Shown: positions 5,637 through 9,103 of the stretch, one piece after another
How the letters are laid out: each line of letters starts with the position of its first letter
Position numbering within the stretch: the stretch's first letter is position 1
Assembly (NCBI GenBank): GCA_900757705.1
Contig: CAAEOW010000139.1
Span: forward strand, 1 to 9,103
Direction: 5' to 3'
From: an uncultured Collinsella sp.
Lineage (GTDB): Bacteria; Actinomycetota; Coriobacteriia; Coriobacteriales; Coriobacteriaceae
Length of the DNA: 9,103 nucleotides
Made by a program: the position numbers and the translations under genes
Notes under the pieces: generated by a model
The model's input: the letters and a program-made list of their open reading frames with translations, nothing else
The model's database searches: none
What the model was told of the DNA's origin: nothing

Positions 5637-6104
5637 ATGAAGATTGGTATCGGCAACGACCATGCCGCCGTCGAGCTCAAGAACATTATCTCCGAGCACC
5701 TGAAGGAGCGCGGCTGTGAGGTCGTGAACTTTGGAACCGACACCTCCGAGAGCTTTGATTACCCCATCGCCGGCTACAAGGTGGGCAAGGCAGTAGCCAA
5801 CGGCGACGTCGATCTGGGCATCCTGATCTGCGGCACCGGCGTCGGAATCAGCCTGGCCGCCAATAAGGTCGAGGGCGTTCGCGCCGTCGTGTGCTCCGAG
5901 CCCTTCAGCGCCAAGCTCTCCCGCATGCACAACAACACCAACGTGCTCGCCTTTGGTGCCCGTGTCGTGGGCTCCGAGCTCGCCAAGATGATCGTCGACG
6001 AGTGGCTCGACGCCGAGTTTGAGGGTGGTCGCCACGAGCGTCGCGTCAATCTCCTCAACGAGATCGACCAGACCCGCGGACTCAAGGTCGTCGACGAGGC
6101 TTAA
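5637..6104 (+). CDS. rpiB: Ribose-5-phosphate isomerase B
   Basis: The protein has 155 residues, slightly longer than the usual 145-150. RpiB/LacAB-family signatures are present: GNDHAAVELK at the N-terminus (usually G-S/C-DHAG), the phosphate-binding and catalytic segment LICGTGVGISLAANKVEGVRA with C65 as proton acceptor, and RMHNNTNVLAFGARV with H98. It interconverts ribulose 5-phosphate and ribose 5-phosphate in the cytoplasm, in the pentose-phosphate pathway. The start is ATG at 5637 with AGAGAGG 8 bases upstream. It stands alone, divergent from cyuA and convergent with ndk, with a terminator hairpin about 27 bases after the stop. An allose-6-phosphate or galactose-6-phosphate isomerase is possible, but the single copy and lack of sugar operon favour RpiB. 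Confidence 0.94.
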   Translation: MKIGIGNDHAAVELKNIISEHLKERGCEVVNFGTDTSESFDYPIAGYKVGKAVANGDVDLGILICGTGVGISLAANKVEGVRAVVCSEPFSAKLSRMHNNTNVLAFGARVVGSELAKMIVDEWLDAEFEGGRHERRVNLLNEIDQTRGLKVVDEA

Positions 6105-6130
6105 ACTACTCAGTACCACAAGCTAACAGC

Positions 6131-6170
6131 AGGGGCCCGCTCGGAACACATGTCCGAGCGGGCCCCTTCA
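6131..6170 (+). terminator. rpiB terminator hairpin
   Basis: AGGGGCCCGCTCGGA (6131-6145) pairs perfectly with TCCGAGCGGGCCCCT (6153-6167) around ACACATG. The stem is very stable, but the following T run is weak (TTCAT). Its position just after rpiB fits a terminator, and it may also block transcription from the ndk side. Confidence 0.8.
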
Positions 6171-6182
6171 TAGATTTCGGAA

Positions 6183-6217
6183 TAAAAAGGGCGCCGCGGA
6201 TGGAATTCCGCGGCGCC
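6183..6217 (-). terminator. ndk intrinsic terminator
   Basis: On the minus strand GGCGCCGCGGA pairs with TCCGCGGCGCC (11 bp, 6-base loop) and is followed by CTTTTTATT. It lies 40 bases after the ndk stop, a textbook Rho-independent terminator. Confidence 0.9.
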
Positions 6218-6256
6218 AAAGCCACACGCTAACAGCTTTAAGGAGTCAAAGCTGGT

Positions 6257-6661
6257 TTAGCCAAAGAAGCGCTTGATCTCGATCTCGGCGTTCTCCAGGC
6301 AGTCGGAGCCGTGGATCACGTTGGCGTTGACATCGACAGCGAAGTCGCCGCGAATGGTGCCGGGGGCAGCATCAAGCGGGTTGGTAGCGCCCATAAGGGT
6401 GCGCATCTTGGAGACAGCGGAGAGACCGGAAACGACCATCTTGACGACCGGACCGCTCGTCATAAAGTCGCAGAGACCGCCAAAGAAGGGCTTGTCGGCC
6501 AGATGGGCGTAGTGCTCCTCGACGGTAGCGCGCTCGAGCGTGGTCATCTCCATGCGCTCGATGACAAGGCCGCTACGCTCAATACGAGCAACGATCTCGC
6601 CGATCTTGCGATCGCGCACCGCGTCGGGCTTAATCATGATGAAGGTTTTCTCGATAGCCAT
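6257..6661 (-). CDS. ndk: Nucleoside-diphosphate kinase
   Basis: The protein has 134 residues, the normal bacterial NDK length. It balances nucleoside triphosphate pools by moving the terminal phosphate from ATP through a phosphohistidine. The start MAIEKTFIMIKPD is typical, and K11 contacts phosphate. The active-site segment NVIHGSD carries catalytic H117. LMGATNPLDAAPGTIRGDF is the conserved nucleotide-binding stretch. The usual serine after HGSD is a cysteine here (C121), a minor oddity. The ATG at 6659-6661 is chosen over an upstream in-frame TTG at 6703 because AAAGG lies 7 bases before it and the family begins there. It is monocistronic, with a promoter at 6725-6753 and its own terminator. 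Confidence 0.97.
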   Translation of the reverse strand: MAIEKTFIMIKPDAVRDRKIGEIVARIERSGLVIERMEMTTLERATVEEHYAHLADKPFFGGLCDFMTSGPVVKMVVSGLSAVSKMRTLMGATNPLDAAPGTIRGDFAVDVNANVIHGSDCLENAEIEIKRFFG

Positions 6662-6724
6662 AAGGTAGCCTTTCAAGTAGGTTCGCGCGTGCCCAAGTCC
6701 CATTCCGGCACCCGCCTGGACTGC

Positions 6725-6753
6725 ATCGTAACAGAGTTTTAGCTGCAGTTAAA
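6725..6753 (-). promoter_or_regulatory. ndk promoter
   Basis: On the minus strand TTTAAC (6748-6753) and TACGAT (6725-6730) are separated by 17 bases. The -10 lies about 64 bases upstream of the ndk ATG. An A/T-rich stretch follows directly upstream and could act as an UP element. Confidence 0.65.
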
Positions 6754-6763
6754 CAAAAAGCTG

Positions 6764-6793
6764 TTTATTGAAACGCTGCAATTTATTAAAGCG
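6764..6793. repeat. Tandem 12-base near-repeats upstream of the ndk promoter
   Basis: TTTATTGAAACG (6764-6775) and TTTATTAAAGCG (6782-6793) match at 10 of 12 positions with an 18-base period, starting 11 bases beyond the ndk -35. They may be activator half-sites or simply an A/T-rich UP region. Confidence 0.35.
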
Positions 6794-6960
6794 CTCCATA
6801 TGTGTCACTTCTGTTTCGAAGCCCGATTAGAGTACCATCCGACCGCCTATCAACCGCACCGAACAGAGCAGGCGGTCGGTTGCCGCCCGCGAACGTATCC
6901 CCTTCACAACCTGCCCAAAGGTCCTACAGAAGTTCTCGACAAGCCCCTCCCCCATAGCAA
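6794..6960. other. Non-coding gap between argH and ndk
   Basis: No gene is seen in this part of the 384-base gap. It holds a perfect 10-bp inverted repeat, CCGACCGCCT (6839-6848) with AGGCGGTCGG (6870-6879) around a 21-base loop, and the second copy of the 26-base motif at 6919-6944. No promoter, tRNA or riboswitch could be recognised. Confidence 0.4.
6919..6944. repeat. 26-base shared motif, copy 2
   Basis: AGGTCCTACAGAAG, 4 bases and CGACAAGC on the plus strand match the site upstream of rpsA at 2819-2844. It lies beyond the argH terminator and about 165 bases upstream of the ndk promoter, so it is not in the ndk leader. Confidence 0.45.
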
Positions 6961-6994
6961 CGAAATACGGGCGCCCACCTCAGCAGGCGCCCGT
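6957..6994 (-). terminator. argH terminator
   Basis: On the minus strand ACGGGCGCC pairs with GGCGCCCGT (9 bp, 10-base loop) and is followed by ATTTCGTT. It starts about 50 bases after the argH stop. The T run is modest but the placement fits. Confidence 0.7.
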
Positions 6995-7000
6995 AAAGCG

Positions 7001-7020
7001 AAAACGATTTATCAATAAAT
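7001..7020. repeat. 15-base repeat plus palindrome downstream of argH
   Basis: AAAACGATTTATCAA (7001-7015) is an exact copy of 8540-8554 in the argH promoter, so the two sites flank argH in the same orientation. Its right part also forms the palindrome ATTTAT-CA-ATAAAT (7007-7020). A shorter match, AACGATTTATC, occurs at 3072-3082 upstream of the HAD gene. Confidence 0.45.
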
Positions 7021-7045
7021 GGACAATACGTCTTCAGCCAAACCT

Positions 7046-8476
7046 CTACTTTGCCCCGTGACCCATCTCGACGACCTTAGTCAGCGATCCAAACACGCCC
7101 TCATCGGCCACGAGCTGCGCCTCAGCGCGCTGCAGCTGCACGGCAACGGCGGCAGGGGCGGTACCGCCCTCGGTCGTGCGCGCGGCGACAATCGACGGGA
7201 TGTCGAGCGCCTCGGTAATGTCGCGCTCAAAGAGCGGGCTTGCCTCCTGGAACACCTCAAACGGCAGGTCCTCAAGATTGCAGCCGCGCTTCTCGCACAT
7301 CAGGACCAGATGCCCCACCACAGCGTGTGCCTCGCGGAACGGCAGGCCACGCTTAGCCAGGTAATCGGCAACATCGGTGGCGGCAAGGTGTCCCACGCCA
7401 CACTCGCGCGCCATGGCATCCTCGTTGACGGTCCAGGTCGAAATCATTCCGGCCATAACGGACAGGCACTGCAGGAGCGTGTGAGCGGTATCGAGCGCGC
7501 CCTCCTTGTCCTCCTGCAAGTCCTTGTTATAAGCAAGCGGCAGGCCCTTCATGGTTACGAGCAGCTGCACCAGGTTGCCATAGACACGGCCGCTCTTGCC
7601 GCGAATAAGCTCGGCAAAGTCGGGATTCTTCTTCTGCGGCATGATAGACGAGCCGGTGGAGTAGGAGTCTGAAAGCGTGATAAAGCCAAATTCGGAGCTC
7701 GACCACAGCACGATCTCCTCGGAAAGACGCGACAGGTGCATCGCCATGACGGAGCCGGCGTAATGCAGGTCGAGCAGAAAATCGCGATCGGAAACAGCAT
7801 CGAGTGAGTTAGGAATCACGCCCGCAAAGCCAAGTTCGGCAGCAGTCATCTGGCGATTGAGCGGATAGCTCGTACCGGCAAGCGCGGCAGCACCCAGCGG
7901 GCAGTTGTCGGCGGCATCAAAGGCGGCCTTCAGGCGCGTAAAGTCGCGCGCGAACATCCAGGAATACGCCAGCAGATGATGCGAGAGCAGCACGGGCTGA
8001 GCGTGCTGCATATGCGTGTAGCCCGGCAGAATCACCTTGTCGTACTTCTTAGCCGCATCCACCAGCACATGGCGCAGCTCGAGATTGGCCTCCATGAGCT
8101 CCTTGGCCAGTGCCTTGACGCCCAGGCGCGTGTCGGTCGCCACCTGGTCGTTGCGCGAACGTCCGGTATGCAAGCGCTTGCCAGCCTCGCCGATGCGACG
8201 CGTCAGCTCGCTCTCGATAGACATATGGATGTCCTCGTCGTTGATATCGAAAGCGAAGTTGCCGGCATCGATATCCTGCTCGATCTGGGTCAGGCCCTCG
8301 GCAATCGCCTGCTCGTCCTCGGCACTGATGATGCCCTGAGCGGCGAGCATCTTGGCGTGTGCCTTGGAGCCGGCAATATCTTGCTTATAGAGATGCTTGT
8401 CGACCGGCAGCGACGCACCGAACTCCTGCGTGACCTCGGCCACTCCCGCCTCAAAACGACCACCCCAAAGAGCCAT
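7046..8476 (-). CDS. argH: Argininosuccinate lyase
   Basis: The protein has 476 residues, typical length. It splits argininosuccinate into arginine and fumarate, the last step of arginine synthesis. Fumarase/aspartase-superfamily motifs are clear: TGRSRNDQ (104-111), GYTHMQHAQP (152-161) with catalytic H155, and the signature GSSIMPQKKNPD (275-286), whose serines lie in the mobile catalytic loop. The enzyme is a cytoplasmic tetramer whose active sites combine three subunits. The start MALWGGRF is the classic ArgH start, with GGGGA 7 bases upstream. An in-frame ATG 6 codons earlier and another at 8554 are less likely. argG lies upstream on the same strand, but a terminator, a small ORF and a separate promoter intervene, so it is not a simple argGH operon. 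Confidence 0.97.
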   Translation of the reverse strand: MALWGGRFEAGVAEVTQEFGASLPVDKHLYKQDIAGSKAHAKMLAAQGIISAEDEQAIAEGLTQIEQDIDAGNFAFDINDEDIHMSIESELTRRIGEAGKRLHTGRSRNDQVATDTRLGVKALAKELMEANLELRHVLVDAAKKYDKVILPGYTHMQHAQPVLLSHHLLAYSWMFARDFTRLKAAFDAADNCPLGAAALAGTSYPLNRQMTAAELGFAGVIPNSLDAVSDRDFLLDLHYAGSVMAMHLSRLSEEIVLWSSSEFGFITLSDSYSTGSSIMPQKKNPDFAELIRGKSGRVYGNLVQLLVTMKGLPLAYNKDLQEDKEGALDTAHTLLQCLSVMAGMISTWTVNEDAMARECGVGHLAATDVADYLAKRGLPFREAHAVVGHLVLMCEKRGCNLEDLPFEVFQEASPLFERDITEALDIPSIVAARTTEGGTAPAAVAVQLQRAEAQLVADEGVFGSLTKVVEMGHGAK

Positions 8477-8525
8477 GGGACCGTCCCCTTTCATCAAATA
8501 CCAATGCGCCGATGTCCGCGAGCTG

Positions 8526-8554
8526 CGTTTAGCGCCGTTAAAACGATTTATCAA
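8526..8554 (-). promoter_or_regulatory. argH promoter
   Basis: On the minus strand TTGATA (8549-8554) and TAAACG (8526-8531) are spaced by exactly 17 bases, giving a leader of about 40 bases. The -35 and start of the spacer coincide with the 15-base repeat AAAACGATTTATCAA (8540-8554, plus strand) that recurs after argH, so this may also be a control site. Confidence 0.6.
8540..8554. repeat. 15-base repeat in the argH promoter
   Basis: AAAACGATTTATCAA is identical to 7001-7015 and shares AACGATTTATC with 3072-3082. It covers the argH -35. A regulator such as ArgR would be a natural guess, but the sequence is not a clear ARG box. Confidence 0.4.
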
Positions 8555-8572
8555 CTGCTAGTTTTGCACATC

Positions 8573-8589
8573 CCTCGCCGCACGCGAGG
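8573..8589 (-). terminator. Weak hairpin after the small ORF
   Basis: CCTCGC pairs with GCGAGG around a 5-base loop, 9 bases after the stop of the small ORF. It lacks a T run, so it may be a 3'-end hairpin or weak terminator separating the ORF from argH. Confidence 0.35.
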
Positions 8590-8597
8590 CTGACAAG

Positions 8598-8768
8598 CTA
8601 AATAGCGAAGAAGTGACGCACCATGCACTTGGCACCCAACGTCTCCCTCCGAATGTTGCCCTGTGAGCCGTCAATCCAAGCTTTCAGACTCATAGGGACG
8701 TCCTCGACCTTTGCAGCATCGATCTCGGGCGCGAGGGCAAGTAAAGCATGCGCGATAGCATTGAACAT
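8598..8768 (-). CDS. Small 56-residue hypothetical protein between argG and argH
   Basis: I do not recognise this protein. An ATG at 8766-8768 follows GAGGAG at about 8 bases, one of the best ribosome binding sites in the window, and the frame runs 56 codons to TAG. The product begins MFNAIAHALLALAPEI, a short apolar, probably helical segment. A charged middle includes VEDVPMSLKAWIDG and a basic stretch NIRRE, and the end is GAKCMVRHFFAI. It has one cysteine and no clear signal peptide or domain. It lies between the argG terminator and the argH promoter on the same strand, with a TATATA 6 bases before the SD but no clear -35. It could be a genuine small protein, a leader peptide, or a chance frame; the SD and position favour a real gene. 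Confidence 0.5.
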   Translation of the reverse strand: MFNAIAHALLALAPEIDAAKVEDVPMSLKAWIDGSQGNIRRETLGAKCMVRHFFAI

Positions 8769-8811
8769 ATTGGATACTCCTCAGATATATAGGCGCAAGG
8801 CCGACAAATTG

Positions 8812-8848
8812 ATAGAAAGAGCCCCGCCGGACAACCCCGGCGGGGCTC
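8812..8848 (-). terminator. Intrinsic terminator downstream of argG
   Basis: On the minus strand GAGCCCCGCCGG pairs with CCGGCGGGGCTC (12 bp, 6-base loop) and is followed by TTTCTAT. It ends the argG transcript about 155 bases after the stop codon. The intervening 8849-9003 shows no gene or other signal. Confidence 0.85.
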
Positions 8849-9003
8849 GGACTCAGCCGCAGGCGCGGCGTCATATATGCGGGCGGAACGTAGGGGCCAC
8901 CGATGTTAAGAAGTGTCAGCAAGCATAACGAAAGGTAGGGACCCCGTGCGCCCGTTTTGTATCACGCGGATGGGCCGCGCGGATACCAAGGGAAGGGAAA
9001 GCC

Positions 9004-9103
9004 TTAGGCCTGGGCGGCAGCGGAGCTGGGACCCTGGACCTTTGCCCACGTCTTGAGCGACAGCGTATCGATCTCGATAAAGCCGGCGCTGGCCTTCTCG
9101 TCA
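9004..9103 (-). CDS. argG: Argininosuccinate synthase, C-terminal end (partial)
   Basis: Only the last 32 codons and TAA stop are inside the window; the rest lies beyond the right edge. The visible DEKASAGFIEIDTLSLKTW segment resembles the conserved C-terminal part of ArgG (pattern AAEGFIKLxGLPxKV), and argH lies next on the same strand. ArgG joins citrulline and aspartate using ATP, the step before ArgH. The assignment rests on this short piece plus the neighbour, so it is likely but not certain. Confidence 0.72.
   Translation of the reverse strand, partial: DEKASAGFIEIDTLSLKTWAKVQGPSSAAAQA

Noticed and set aside
5496..6119. 207-codon minus-strand open frame
   Set aside because: It is antisense to rpiB, which is clearly coding.
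6116..6236. Near-repeat CCACAmGCTAACAGC at 6116-6130 and 6222-6236
   Set aside because: The 14 of 15 match is not rare in a window this long by rough estimate, and nothing else supports a function.
6805..6850. Possible tRNA fragment (GGGCTTCGAAAC on the minus strand)
   Set aside because: No cloverleaf, acceptor stem or anticodon arm can be formed around it.

Overview
The window looks like a piece of chromosome from a gut Coriobacteriia actinobacterium, most likely Collinsella or a close relative. The reasons are the moderately high GC content, strong Shine-Dalgarno sites with frequent TTG and GTG starts, a short four-domain ribosomal protein S1, and an argG-argH pair. The genus is an inference; the gene families are read directly from the sequence. 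It is mostly a housekeeping region with no phage, transposase, CRISPR array or tRNA.

Layout from left to right: yigZ (minus, IMPACT/YigZ family); a structured palindromic element, copy 1; rnpB (minus, RNase P RNA) with its promoter; about 280 bases of non-coding sequence with hairpins; rpsA (minus, ribosomal protein S1) with its own terminator; a divergent intergenic region; a HAD-family phosphatase (plus); copy 2 of the same structured element; cyuA/yhaM-like L-cysteine desulfidase (minus); a divergent promoter region; rpiB (plus); two strong terminators between convergent genes; ndk (minus); a 384-base non-coding gap; argH (minus); an unannotated 56-codon ORF with a good ribosome binding site (minus); a terminator; and the 3' end of argG (minus), cut by the window edge.

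Most genes appear to be single transcription units with their own promoter and terminator. argG and argH catalyse consecutive steps of arginine synthesis, but here they are separated by a terminator, a small ORF and a separate argH promoter. rnpB and rpsA serve RNA processing and translation, and ndk and rpiB serve nucleotide and pentose-phosphate metabolism.

The most interesting feature is the pair of about 115-base elements at 784-904 and 3900-4013. Their cores are identical at 59 of 69 aligned positions. They are enclosed by 15-bp stems whose sequences differ at eight positions while every pair is kept, seven by double changes and one by a U-G wobble that fits only plus-strand RNA. This is strong internal evidence for a conserved structured RNA or structured repeat. 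Other points worth checking are the small ORF between argG and argH, a 26-base motif found upstream of rpsA and again between argH and ndk, a 15-base repeat flanking argH, and several candidate operators.
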